64,000 bases of DNA from contig DCMG01000006.1 of NCBI GenBank assembly GCA_002321335.1, forward strand, positions 1-64,000, read 5' to 3'. Position numbers and translations under genes: made by a program. This document shows, one piece after another, positions 1 to 8,749 of this stretch. How positions within the stretch are numbered: position 1 is the first letter of the stretch; each line of letters begins with the position of its first letter. Source of the stretch: Bacteroidales bacterium UBA1628 (GTDB lineage Bacteria > Bacteroidota > Bacteroidia > Bacteroidales > UBA932). The notes below the pieces were generated by a model. It made no database searches. It was not told the origin of the DNA and saw only the letters and a program-made list of their open reading frames with translations.

Positions 1-111
1 AGTACAACGGCAGCGGCTCTGCTGACGACGAGATCAACCGATTTTAGGAATATGTTCCTCTTGCTATACAATTCACATCATCGATTATGTGAAGAGATCA
101 CGTTTACCCAT

Positions 112-370
112 CGGTAACACTTTAAGCCTCTTTGCTCCTCAAGAGTGCTTTCCGCACTCTCGGGACACGTTTAATCCACTTTTCGTTCCCGGAGGGTGCT
201 GCTGGGCACTCTAGGTGACATTATTCCCCTTTTTTGTTATCGAAAGGTTATTCGTCATCCGTGCGGAGATCTGTACCGTACTCTCGGGAAGCATATCTGC
301 CACTTTTCGTTTCCGTAGAGTGTTTAATGACACTGTTGGGTAACGTTTGCCCTCATTTTTGTTACCGAAG
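112..370 (+). repeat. REP-like hairpin repeat, left flank of RAYT
   Basis: The stretch 1-649 has no convincing gene except the approach to the transposase. From 112 to about 268 lies a full copy of a repeat that recurs at 58.3, 58.9 and 60.9 kb. It holds a first hairpin (GAGTGC, 5-nt loop, GCACTC at 143-159), then a pyrimidine-rich spacer and a second, weaker hairpin around 193-212. A degenerate second unit follows at about 269-370. The same signature in opposite orientation lies downstream of the transposase, as expected for REP units mobilised by a RAYT. Confidence 0.7.
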
Positions 371-649
371 AAATTGCGGATGAGAGGCTTGAAAAACAGA
401 TAGTCTGATATTCAATATGGCGGAAATGGGGGCGGACATTCCTAAGGTGAATGGCTTTCTTGACGCTTGGCGTAAATAGTTGAAAATTAGATGTTATAAA
501 TATTATTGTTGTAGGAGTAAAAAATCTTTTTTGATCACCGCAAGGCAAAGAAACAGAAACTTCTGTTTCTTAATGAAAGTTTTTCTGTTTTTGAGTATGA
601 GTTTGCGATAAAGACGCTATATTGCGGCGAACCTGAATTTAGATTATAT

Positions 650-1471
650 ATGGGCGGTCACAAACTCAATGAACTCCTGAAGGAGTACAGAAAACAACCT
701 AAGTGGTACTACCACGTCATCTTCGACTCTATCGAGACAGGACAGTTGTTCAATAATGATGATGAATATTCCGACGGAATGAACAGTGTGGCCATCGGGC
801 AGTATGTCTGCGGACTGTCCGTCATTGTGTTCGTGCTGATGGCCAATCATTGCCATATTCTCGTCCATGGATCCGGAGAGGACATCGTCAGGTTTTTCTT
901 GTTTGTCAAGGAAAGGGTCAACCGGAAACTAAAAGAGGATGGTTTCCCTCAACTTCCGGTTGACTATGGTTTTAAGATGGTGAAGGTTAACGATGAACGG
1001 CAATTGGTGGACACGATAATCTATATCGCGAGGAATCCGTTGAAGGCGAGACCGGATGTCACGGCCAGTGGCTATATCTGGGGATCCACGAATTTGATTT
1101 TCAGCGATATTGACAAGCTTTATGACAAATTGAAAATTGCGGACATGTCATGCAGGGAATCTACGAGGATATTCAAGACTAAAATCAAGCTTCCGGGTGA
1201 TTATCTTTTTAATCGCCCTCTGGGATTTATTCTTCCTGAGTCATACGTCCTTAATGGCAAGGTTGAGCGGATGCTTGTGAGTTCGTGGCGGTTCTGTTCG
1301 GGGTTTGTGAGGAACTTTGACGCTTATCTTAAGATCGCCGAGGGCGTAGGTGAGATGATTATCTTTTCAGAGAACGAATTGAACGAGATTATCTATCATA
1401 TTCTTAGGAATCGTTTCAAGGTGGATTCCATCAAGGATTTGGGCTTGACGATAAGTGTCATCTGGCTTTGA
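650..1471 (+). CDS. REP-associated tyrosine transposase (Y1_Tnp family)
   Basis: A 273-residue single-strand DNA transposase of the IS200-like Y1 family, RAYT subgroup. The HUH motif is visible as H67-C-H69 in the context ANHCHIL, and the likely catalytic tyrosine is Y125 in YIARNP, a hallmark of the family. The length is slightly above usual, with a C-terminal extension of about 130 residues. RAYTs nick REP hairpins and move or amplify them; the hairpin repeats on either side fit this. The ATG at 650 is the only ATG start, but the frame stays open upstream to about 521, so the true N-terminus is uncertain. It is a single gene, convergent with nothing, and followed by dnaK. Confidence 0.85.
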   Translation: MGGHKLNELLKEYRKQPKWYYHVIFDSIETGQLFNNDDEYSDGMNSVAIGQYVCGLSVIVFVLMANHCHILVHGSGEDIVRFFLFVKERVNRKLKEDGFPQLPVDYGFKMVKVNDERQLVDTIIYIARNPLKARPDVTASGYIWGSTNLIFSDIDKLYDKLKIADMSCRESTRIFKTKIKLPGDYLFNRPLGFILPESYVLNGKVERMLVSSWRFCSGFVRNFDAYLKIAEGVGEMIIFSENELNEIIYHILRNRFKVDSIKDLGLTISVIWL

Positions 1472-1568
1472 TCTTTAAAAGAAAGTATCGGATTGACACA
1501 AAACGTATCGCCCGCAAGATCCAAGTCGAGGTTGCGGTGCTCAATAAATTGTTTGAATAGTTTTCCGG

Positions 1569-1664
1569 CTGCATTGTGTGGCACTCTCAGACAACGGAAA
1601 TGGACGAAAGTGCTGCCAGAGAGTGTTGTGCGGCACCCTCGGGCAACGAAAAGGGACGGAAGTG
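1569..1664 (-). repeat. REP-like repeat, inverted copy, right flank of RAYT
   Basis: Read on the minus strand, this segment carries the same features as the plus-strand copies: a C/T-rich TTTTCGTT block, CCCGAGGGTGC, a facing CACTCT arm, and a second GAGAGTGC arm. It is degenerate but recognisable. Its orientation is opposite to the copy at 112-268, so the transposase sits between inverted REP units. The rest of 1472-1905 shows no gene; it contains this repeat, the short palindromic element at 1684-1708, and the dnaK leader. Confidence 0.55.
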
Positions 1665-1683
1665 TGACGGGGGAGTGGTGTCT

Positions 1684-1708
1684 GGCCGCTGAGCTTGTCG
1701 AAGTGGCC
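1684..1708 (+). repeat. Short GCTGAGCTTGTCGAAGTG-type palindromic element
   Basis: The core GCTGAGCTTGTCGAAGTG is framed by GGCC on both sides, giving an imperfect palindrome. The same core, with single-base changes, occurs inside the coding sequences at 35978-36001, 37579-37613, 37908-37952 and 38541-38597. It is a different family from the GAGTGC/GCACTC hairpins. Confidence 0.55.
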
Positions 1709-1905
1709 ATATTAGCAGGGATGGTGGCCTTGGCGCTTTGTCAAACTATAGCGAATCTGCCAAATTGTCATATTCGATGGAATGGCATAACATTCGATAA
1801 TAGTTCTTGCGTCCGGCTTCGGGAACGAGGGCGGACGAGAAACGAAAAAGTTCGGGGCCGGAGACGGAACCGGGCGAGTAAATGAAAAAATAGGAGATTA
1901 AGAAT

Positions 1906-3810
1906 ATGGGAAAAATTATTGGTATCGACCTTGGAACCACGAATTCGTGCGTTGCGGTCATGGAAGGCAATCAGCCAACCGTCATAATCAACAACGAGGG
2001 TGAAAGAACCACCCCTTCTGTAGTCGCCTTTACCGATGGCGGTGAAAGAAAGATCGGTAACCCTGCAAAGCGTCAGGCCATCACGAACCCACAGAACACA
2101 GTCTTCTCCATCAAGAGATTCATGGGTGAGACTTATGATCAGGTTCAGAAAGAAATCGCCAGAGTGCCTTATAAGGTAGTCAGAGGTGAGAACAACACCC
2201 CGCGTGTTGACATCAACGGCAAGCTCTACTCTCCGCAGGAGATTTCAGCGATGATTCTTCAGAAGATGAAGAAGACTGCCGAGGACTACCTCCGTCAGGA
2301 AGTCACAGAGGCTGTCATCACGGTTCCTGCCTACTTCTCTGACTCACAGCGTCAGGCCACCAAGGAGGCAGGCAAGATCGCCGGACTCGATGTCAAGAGG
2401 ATCATCAACGAGCCTACTGCCGCCGCACTTGCTTACGGTCTTGACAAGAAGAACAAGGACATGAAGGTCGCAGTGTATGACCTTGGTGGTGGTACATTCG
2501 ATATTTCAATCCTTGAGCTCGGCGGCGGTGTGTTCGAGGTTAAGTCAACCAACGGTGACACACACCTTGGTGGTGATGACTTCGATCAGGAAATCATCAA
2601 CTGGCTTGCCCAGGAGTTCGCCAACGAGAACGGCGGAATCGACCTGAAGAAAGACCCTATGGCTCTTCAGAGATTGAAGGAAGCCGCTGAGAAGGCCAAG
2701 ATCGAACTGTCCAACCAGACATCGACCGAGATCAACCTGCCTTACATCATGCCGGTTGACGGAATTCCAAAGCACCTTGTAAAGACTCTTACAAGAGCCA
2801 AGTTCGAGCAGCTTTGCGACAACTTGTTCCAGAGATCCATCGAGCCTTGCCGTCAGGCGCTCAAGGACGCCGGTCTTAAAGCTTCAGACATTGACGAGGT
2901 TCTTCTCGTCGGCGGTTCAACACGTATCCCTAAGGTACAGGAACTTGTCAAGGAGTTCTTCGGCAAGGAGCCTAACAGAAGCGTAAACCCTGACGAGGTT
3001 GTGGCCATCGGTGCGTCAATCCAAGGTGGTGTGCTCGCAGGTGACGTGAAGGATGTCCTTCTGCTTGATGTCACTCCGCTGTCACTCGGTATCGAGACTC
3101 TGGGTGGCGTGATGACAAAGCTCATCGAGTCCAACACGACCATCCCTACCCACAAGTCACAGGTGTTCTCCACTGCGGCTGACAATCAGCCTTCAGTAGA
3201 GATTCACGTCCTTCAGGGCGAGCGTCCTATGGCAAAGGACAACAAGGAGATCGGTCTGTTCCATCTTGACGGAATCGCTCCGGCTCCGAGAGGAATACCT
3301 CAGATTGAGGTTACCTTCGACATCGACGCCAACGGTATCCTGAACGTGTCCGCCAAGGACAAGGCCACAGGCAAGGAGCAGAACATTAGGATTGAGGCTT
3401 CTTCAGGTCTGTCTGAGGATGAGATCCAGAGGATGCGTGACGAGGCCAAGGCCAACGAGGCTGCCGACAAGGAGGCCAAGGAGAAGGTTGACAAGATCAA
3501 CAACGCCGACGCTCTCTGCTTCCAGTCCGACAAGAACCTAAAGGACTATGGCGACAAGATTCCTTCTGACAAGAAGTCAGCCATTGAATCTGCCCTGGCT
3601 TCCCTCAAAGATGCTGTCAAGAATCAGAACATCTCTGACATCGACCGCTACACCGATGAGTTGACCAAGGCTTGGAACGCCGCCTCAGAGGATATGAACC
3701 GCGCCGCTCAGGCCGGTGCCCAGCAGGGACCTCAGAACCCTTATGGCCCTCAGGCTGGTCCACAGGGTCCGCAGAATGGTCCGGATGACCAAGGTCCAGA
3801 CGAGCAGTAA
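1906..3810 (+). CDS. dnaK: Chaperone DnaK (Hsp70)
   Basis: A 634-residue cytosolic Hsp70 that binds unfolded proteins in an ATP cycle with DnaJ and GrpE. The N-terminal ATPase domain (about 1-380) has the phosphate-1 motif [10 protein letters not shown], the phosphate-2 motif DLGGGTFD and VGGSTRIP. The substrate domain follows (about 390-500), then a helical lid. The last 30 residues are rich in Gly, Pro and Gln and end in acidic residues. The start is set by an AGGAG-like box about 10 bases upstream. dnaJ and grpE are not adjacent. A terminator follows at 3857-3889. Its GAG/AAG-rich codon choice differs from the AT-rich capsule genes, as expected for a highly expressed gene. Confidence 0.98.
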   Translation: MGKIIGIDLGTTNSCVAVMEGNQPTVIINNEGERTTPSVVAFTDGGERKIGNPAKRQAITNPQNTVFSIKRFMGETYDQVQKEIARVPYKVVRGENNTPRVDINGKLYSPQEISAMILQKMKKTAEDYLRQEVTEAVITVPAYFSDSQRQATKEAGKIAGLDVKRIINEPTAAALAYGLDKKNKDMKVAVYDLGGGTFDISILELGGGVFEVKSTNGDTHLGGDDFDQEIINWLAQEFANENGGIDLKKDPMALQRLKEAAEKAKIELSNQTSTEINLPYIMPVDGIPKHLVKTLTRAKFEQLCDNLFQRSIEPCRQALKDAGLKASDIDEVLLVGGSTRIPKVQELVKEFFGKEPNRSVNPDEVVAIGASIQGGVLAGDVKDVLLLDVTPLSLGIETLGGVMTKLIESNTTIPTHKSQVFSTAADNQPSVEIHVLQGERPMAKDNKEIGLFHLDGIAPAPRGIPQIEVTFDIDANGILNVSAKDKATGKEQNIRIEASSGLSEDEIQRMRDEAKANEAADKEAKEKVDKINNADALCFQSDKNLKDYGDKIPSDKKSAIESALASLKDAVKNQNISDIDRYTDELTKAWNAASEDMNRAAQAGAQQGPQNPYGPQAGPQGPQNGPDDQGPDEQ

Positions 3811-3856
3811 TAATGAATATGTCCGCTCATCAAATGGGGCGGATGATGAAAAAGAA

Positions 3857-3889
3857 AGAGGAACGACCGAAAGGCCGCTCCTCTTTTTT
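3857..3889. terminator. Bidirectional rho-independent terminator between dnaK and GH127 gene
   Basis: AGAGGAACGACC, loop GAAA, GGCCGCTCCTCT, then six T on the plus strand. Read on the minus strand the same hairpin is followed by TTTCTTTTTC. It lies between the convergent ends of dnaK and the GH127 gene and can serve both. Confidence 0.85.
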
Positions 3890-3904
3890 GGTTATGTGCT
3901 GAAC

Positions 3905-5755
3905 TTATTTGCCAATGTGTTTAATCTGCTCATATTCCACCCAGACCTTCATCTTACCGGGTGCTCTGTTGTCCCATGCGTAATACGGGACAAACTTGAC
4001 TGAACGTCCATTTGAGGAGGCTGTGACCGTGCATACTCCACCAAGAGTCTCTGGTTCAAGCACACACTGGAAAACATCATCCGACGTGAGTCTTATGGTA
4101 TCAAAACCGGTGTTGTCCACCTGCTCCATACAATAGACGATTGGTCCTCTCTGTATGGCGCGCTTTCCAATGTTGGCCTTCACTTTAGGGTCGGAGGCGA
4201 CAACTTTCACAGGCATATTCATTTCAAGAACAATCCGGTCGCCTTTCTTCCATTTTCTCTCAAGCACCGCATAGCCGCCGTCCAGATTGTACCGGACCGT
4301 CTTTCCATTGACTGAGACATTCCATTCCTCGCACCAGTCCGGGATGCGAAGCCTGACAGCGAAGGCGGCCTTTTTCTCCGGAGAGACTGTCATCGAGACA
4401 ATTCCGTCCCAAGGATATTCTGTCTTCTGGCAGAATGTTGTCTTCACGCCAGAAATTTCCGTGTCCACCTTGCCTGACACATAAAGATTGACCCACAGCG
4501 CGTCATCCGACTGGGCATAGATGTAGCCACCGATCGACGGAAGAAATCTTGAAATCTGACTCGGGCAGCAGGCTGTGCCGTACCAAGGTTTTCTGTGATG
4601 ATCTCCTTCCGAGGCCAATGGATTGACATAGAAGAACCTGTCACTGGACAAGGATATTCCCGCAAGAGCGCCATTGTACATCGCGCGTTCCAGAACGTCA
4701 ACATACCGGGATTCCCCTTTGAGCATATTCATGCGCTGGTTCCACATTACCATCCCGACGGAGGCGCAAGTCTCGCAATAGGCTTCCTTGTTCGGAAGAT
4801 CATAGTCCTCGGTGAAGCCTTCATTGTGGCGCGATGAGCCTATCCCACCGGTCAGATACATTCTGGTCTTGACCACATTGTTCCAAAGCCTGTCCAGAGC
4901 GGCGATGTACGAAGTGTCTCCGGAAACTGTCGAATAATCAGCCATTCCGGTAAGCAGGTACATCGCACGCACAGCATGGCCTTCGATCTTGTCGAGTTTC
5001 CTGACAGGTACGTTGTCGAGGAAATAGCCATTCGCTTTCCAGTCGGCCTTGCCACGGCCTCTTTCTTCCAACAGGAAATGAGCCAGATCCAGATATTCTT
5101 TCTTGGAAGTCTCGTGGTAAAGGCGGATCAAGGCAAGCTCGATTTCAGGATGCCCTGGAACCCAGTCTCTCTTGTTCGGCCCGAATTCAGAGACAAGATG
5201 GTCGGCGAATCTCTCAGCCACGTCCAGCAGCATGCGCTTGCCTGTGGCTTTATAGTAGGCGATTCCCGCCTCTATCAGGTGTCCGCCGCAGTACATCTCA
5301 TGCTTGTCCATGTCGGTCCAGCGCTTGCCTGGCATCTTTAATGTGTAGAAGGTGTTGATATAGCCATCCTTTTCCTGTGCGCCGGCGATCAAGGTTATAA
5401 TGCTGTCCAGTTGCGACTCCAAAGGTTTGTCCGGATTGTTCTGAAGCGAGTAGGACGCGCCTTCTATCATCTTGTACAAATCGGAATCATCATAGAAAAT
5501 GCCCTCGAAGCGACCTTCTCTCACCCCTGCGGCGATGGCAAAGTTCTCGACCCTGTGCGTCTTTTCGGAACACTGGTCAAGACAAAACGGGATGGTCACC
5601 TCTGACAGTCGTTTGATTCTGGGCCGCCAGAATGAATCCTCGATGATCACTCTTGAAAAATTGATCGGTTCATTCCGCGAGCCGTCAGATTTGGCGTAGC
5701 CGACCATGGCTGGCCAAAGCATGCAAAACGAGACAACGGTCTTTAGTGGTTTCAT
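3905..5755 (-). CDS. GH127-family beta-L-arabinofuranosidase (DUF1680), secreted
   Basis: A 616-residue glycoside hydrolase with an N-terminal signal peptide (about 1-21) and an alpha/alpha-barrel catalytic domain. Family GH127 retaining enzymes use a zinc-bound cysteine nucleophile. The expected metal and catalytic residues are visible: the Glu and Cys of AYCETCASVG near residues 325-330, and the Cys pair of TACCPSQ near 393-395. It would release terminal arabinofuranose from plant or algal glycans, though the family is broader than this activity. It is the last gene of the FecR-SusC-SusD unit, 32 bases after the glycerophosphodiesterase gene, and ends at a shared terminator with dnaK. Confidence 0.85.
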   Translation of the reverse strand: MKPLKTVVSFCMLWPAMVGYAKSDGSRNEPINFSRVIIEDSFWRPRIKRLSEVTIPFCLDQCSEKTHRVENFAIAAGVREGRFEGIFYDDSDLYKMIEGASYSLQNNPDKPLESQLDSIITLIAGAQEKDGYINTFYTLKMPGKRWTDMDKHEMYCGGHLIEAGIAYYKATGKRMLLDVAERFADHLVSEFGPNKRDWVPGHPEIELALIRLYHETSKKEYLDLAHFLLEERGRGKADWKANGYFLDNVPVRKLDKIEGHAVRAMYLLTGMADYSTVSGDTSYIAALDRLWNNVVKTRMYLTGGIGSSRHNEGFTEDYDLPNKEAYCETCASVGMVMWNQRMNMLKGESRYVDVLERAMYNGALAGISLSSDRFFYVNPLASEGDHHRKPWYGTACCPSQISRFLPSIGGYIYAQSDDALWVNLYVSGKVDTEISGVKTTFCQKTEYPWDGIVSMTVSPEKKAAFAVRLRIPDWCEEWNVSVNGKTVRYNLDGGYAVLERKWKKGDRIVLEMNMPVKVVASDPKVKANIGKRAIQRGPIVYCMEQVDNTGFDTIRLTSDDVFQCVLEPETLGGVCTVTASSNGRSVKFVPYYAWDNRAPGKMKVWVEYEQIKHIGK

Positions 5756-5787
5756 TTTACTTCAATTTTATCTGCTTGATTCCTGGT

Positions 5788-6675
5788 TTATTCACTCATC
5801 TTGGAAAGGAGTTTCTTCGGGTAGTTCGTGCAGATGGCTTTCATTGACGAGGCGTTGGAGATGTAGTAGTTCATCGTCGCGTCATCATCTGCATTGAACA
5901 CACTGAACGCTATACCTGCTTTGGTGAATTCCTCTATCGTGCGTTCTCCGCCACCTTGCTTGATGAATGTGGTGGACAGGTTCGCCCATTTGTAACTCTT
6001 CTGGAGGTATTCCGCCGCCGGTTTGTCCGCCATCCATGCGATGTTGACACCTGCAGCGGTGGCGTATGAATATGACGAAGCCATCACAGTAGCGTTGGAC
6101 GTGCAGATGAACTCGGCGAAGTTCTGTGCTTTCTTCTCCTTGATGATCTCGCAAGCCTTGCGGCAGGCATTGATCGGATAGGTCGTCAGTCCGCTGATGT
6201 TTTTGATATCCAGCCAAAGCCTTGTGCAGCTGCCCGCTTTCATAACCTCGTCAATAAACATCTCCAAGTCCGGAAGCGTCTCTCCGTTTGTCAGTTTGCC
6301 GGCTGCCCTCAACTGTTCCAGTGTGGCTTCCCATGGATGGAGACCGTTGATTTTGTTGTCATCATCGGCGTGGGCAACGACAACTTTGTCATCCTTGGTC
6401 CAATAGATGTCGCATTCTGAGGCATAGCACTTGAGGCTCATCGCATATTGCAGTGTGGCGATCGAATTGTCCGGAAAGGACATTCCCGCCTCGGATGCAC
6501 CACCTCTGTGAGCCACAACGATGTTACCGCCATCCTCTGGTTTGTCAGCCACCTCACCAGGGGTGTCTGGCCCATCATCAGGCCAGACAGGTCCCGGATC
6601 GGGGGATGATTTTCCACAGGAGGCAAAACAAATGATTCCTGCAGCGAGGATCACCAATTTGGAGTTGTGAACCAT
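5788..6675 (-). CDS. Glycerophosphodiester phosphodiesterase, lipoprotein
   Basis: A 295-residue lipoprotein (lipobox FASC, Cys20) with a short Pro/Asp-rich linker and then a GDPD TIM-barrel domain. Catalytic motifs are present: HRGG near 57, the acidic pair in ECDIY near 87-89, and the second His in VVAHAD near 100. The family hydrolyses glycerophosphodiesters to glycerol-3-phosphate and an alcohol. The lipoprotein anchor and location inside a SusCD operon suggest it acts at the cell surface or in the periplasm on imported or extracellular substrates. Its presence beside a glycosidase is unusual for a simple glycan locus. It starts just 8 bases after the preceding lipoprotein gene ends. Confidence 0.85.
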   Translation of the reverse strand: MVHNSKLVILAAGIICFASCGKSSPDPGPVWPDDGPDTPGEVADKPEDGGNIVVAHRGGASEAGMSFPDNSIATLQYAMSLKCYASECDIYWTKDDKVVVAHADDDNKINGLHPWEATLEQLRAAGKLTNGETLPDLEMFIDEVMKAGSCTRLWLDIKNISGLTTYPINACRKACEIIKEKKAQNFAEFICTSNATVMASSYSYATAAGVNIAWMADKPAAEYLQKSYKWANLSTTFIKQGGGERTIEEFTKAGIAFSVFNADDDATMNYYISNASSMKAICTNYPKKLLSKMSE

Positions 6676-6683
6676 GATGAAAA

Positions 6684-8744
6684 TTATTTTTTGTAGTTCT
6701 TCACGCAGCGGAACGGCATGATCGCCTGTCCGTTGTCAATGTTGGTCATCTCGGCGTAGGTCGCTTTGTCGTTGGTAAGCAGCACGTTTATCCTGTAAAG
6801 CGCTTTGTCATTGAAGAACAGCGGAACCCAAACCTGCGCCCTGACACCATAGCATTGGTAGCCTTGGGTCATGTAACGCCAACCTAGCGGATAGTATTCG
6901 AAGCCGAAGTCATCCGCTCCGTCGGACACGGTTCCTGTCCACCATTTGTTGTTCTTGATCCATGCGCCGAGATTGCCGATACCTCGTGGTGAGTCAGAGG
7001 TGGCTGTGCCCTTGCCGGCAACCGTTGTGAATTGCTTGTAGTTGACTCGGTCTTCATCTATCGAGTAACTGTGTCCGGCGGAAGCCTTGCTTGCGGCGTA
7101 AGCGATGTCCAGCCAATCCGAAGCGTTGGAGATATGCCAGCCGTACGGACATATTCCTTGAATCTGCATCTTGAGGGTAGGATAGGTTTGCTCATCAGTG
7201 GCATTGTCGCCAGAGAAAGTAGTGGCTACAGTGTTGTTGATGTACTCGATTGTGTAGGTGTCTCCTACGGCGTCGGTGATCTGGCAACCCTGAGTCCATC
7301 CCTGCGGAACCACTTCCTTACGGGCGAAGCCGATTCCGTTGGTCGGGATGCCTGTCACTATCTCAGAGAACGCATAGATTCGGCCATATTCATCACTTCC
7401 TTCGAGTTGCCCTCCGATCTCCGTGCATTCGTAGGCCATATTCAATTTGGAGTCATCCCATGACGAAGGGAACGCGGCTGCCGCATAACCTCCTGTTCCT
7501 TTGGCTCCGACTCCTGTTGCGGCCGGGATCATCGGCGAGCCGAGCTTAGGCTTGATGTCACCTCCGTTCCAACGCATGTTCTCGACCATCCAGACCTTCA
7601 TCGAGCCATCTCTGGCGATGAACGCCTTGGTCTTGTACTTGGACACTTCGGAGTCCGGCATGCAGTTGTGTGTCGTGATCCTGTCCCAAGCCCATGTCTT
7701 CTCGTTGAAGTTCACGGTGAGAGAACGCAGACCGTCAACATCGATTTCCGGGCCTTCAGGCAAGGCAGAGGACGCGGACTCGATCGTGGCGACGGATCCA
7801 TCCTTCGCAAGCGCATAGCAAGGGTATGACAGCACACGGGAATCCTGGTTGAACATCACCGTGTTGCCGCCAGCCGCCGCGTTCATGAAATAGGCCTTGA
7901 CGCTGTAAACACCCTCGCTCTCCTTGGTCATCTGCAAAGCCTTGTCGATGGCGAGACCAGAAGCGGAAGCACCGTACATGAAGTAATATATGTCCGCGGC
8001 GAGCTGCGTCACAGGCACGTCAACCGATGCCAGACTGGTTTCGGCTGAACCTACAGTAATATGAAGCACCGCCTTACGGACGTTGACATGGTCTGTCCAT
8101 TTCGATGCGGTCAGTTTGACGGAACCGGCCTCGGATGCCTCGCATGTCAGCCAATCCTTGCTTTCGCCCGAGTAATCCACTGAGAAGGAATATGCGTCAC
8201 CCATGTTGGTCGTGTACTCGATGACCTGATCGCCTCCGTCAGCAAAGAACTCAACGTCCTTGGTGTTAGTGGACACTTCGGCGTCGGCCTTCTCTCCTTT
8301 CTGGATGAATTCGTAGGAACGCTCGGTTCCGTCGGAGGCCTTTACGGTCAGAGTGAATGTCCTTTTATATTCAGGATTGGATTTCACCTTGACTTCCAAT
8401 CCTTTCTCCGTCACGGTTCTGGAGTCACCCTCGAAGGTGCCTTTGAACTCTTCGGTGACATCTGTGACATTGACTTCGGCGCATTTCTTCGGATCCTCAA
8501 CGGAATAGTCCCATGAGATTCCGTTGGTCTTGTCTCCCTGCACGATTGTGACAATGGCGCGATAGGAATCCTCGCCGCTCTCGGTCTTGCCGTCAGCGGT
8601 GAACACGGGAATATCCTTGGACAGGGAGATCCTCGTAGTGGAGTCTATCTCCGAAGGGTCAATCTTTTCCCCGCAGGCTGACAACATGAGGGACAGTGCG
8701 GTGACTGTTAAGAATATATTCTTGAATTTCATTGTAATATTCAT
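6684..8744 (-). CDS. BACON-domain surface lipoprotein with C-terminal Fib_succ_major-like domain
   Basis: About 686 residues from the ATG at 8744; a start at 8732 (MKFKN) is also possible, and the longer form from 8759 overlaps susD. The signal ends in a lipobox (LSACG). Beta-sandwich segments resembling BACON/Ig repeats occupy roughly residues 30-250, and the C-terminal third (about 380-685) has the tryptophan- and glycine-rich look of the Fibrobacter major paralogous domain, with PYGWHI and a final RCVKN. Its position directly after SusD is that of SusE/SusF-type surface glycan-binding proteins, so a substrate-capture role is likely. No catalytic motif was seen. Confidence 0.7.
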   Translation of the reverse strand: MNITMKFKNIFLTVTALSLMLSACGEKIDPSEIDSTTRISLSKDIPVFTADGKTESGEDSYRAIVTIVQGDKTNGISWDYSVEDPKKCAEVNVTDVTEEFKGTFEGDSRTVTEKGLEVKVKSNPEYKRTFTLTVKASDGTERSYEFIQKGEKADAEVSTNTKDVEFFADGGDQVIEYTTNMGDAYSFSVDYSGESKDWLTCEASEAGSVKLTASKWTDHVNVRKAVLHITVGSAETSLASVDVPVTQLAADIYYFMYGASASGLAIDKALQMTKESEGVYSVKAYFMNAAAGGNTVMFNQDSRVLSYPCYALAKDGSVATIESASSALPEGPEIDVDGLRSLTVNFNEKTWAWDRITTHNCMPDSEVSKYKTKAFIARDGSMKVWMVENMRWNGGDIKPKLGSPMIPAATGVGAKGTGGYAAAAFPSSWDDSKLNMAYECTEIGGQLEGSDEYGRIYAFSEIVTGIPTNGIGFARKEVVPQGWTQGCQITDAVGDTYTIEYINNTVATTFSGDNATDEQTYPTLKMQIQGICPYGWHISNASDWLDIAYAASKASAGHSYSIDEDRVNYKQFTTVAGKGTATSDSPRGIGNLGAWIKNNKWWTGTVSDGADDFGFEYYPLGWRYMTQGYQCYGVRAQVWVPLFFNDKALYRINVLLTNDKATYAEMTNIDNGQAIMPFRCVKNYKK

Positions 8745-8749
8745 TTTAA

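Noticed and set aside
324..548. 74-residue open frame on the minus strand
   Set aside because: It overlaps the REP-like repeat region, has no family look and no start signal.
1493..1885. 130-residue plus-strand frame before dnaK
   Set aside because: It crosses the inverted REP copy and the short palindromic element; its sequence is basic and irregular, so it is a chance frame.
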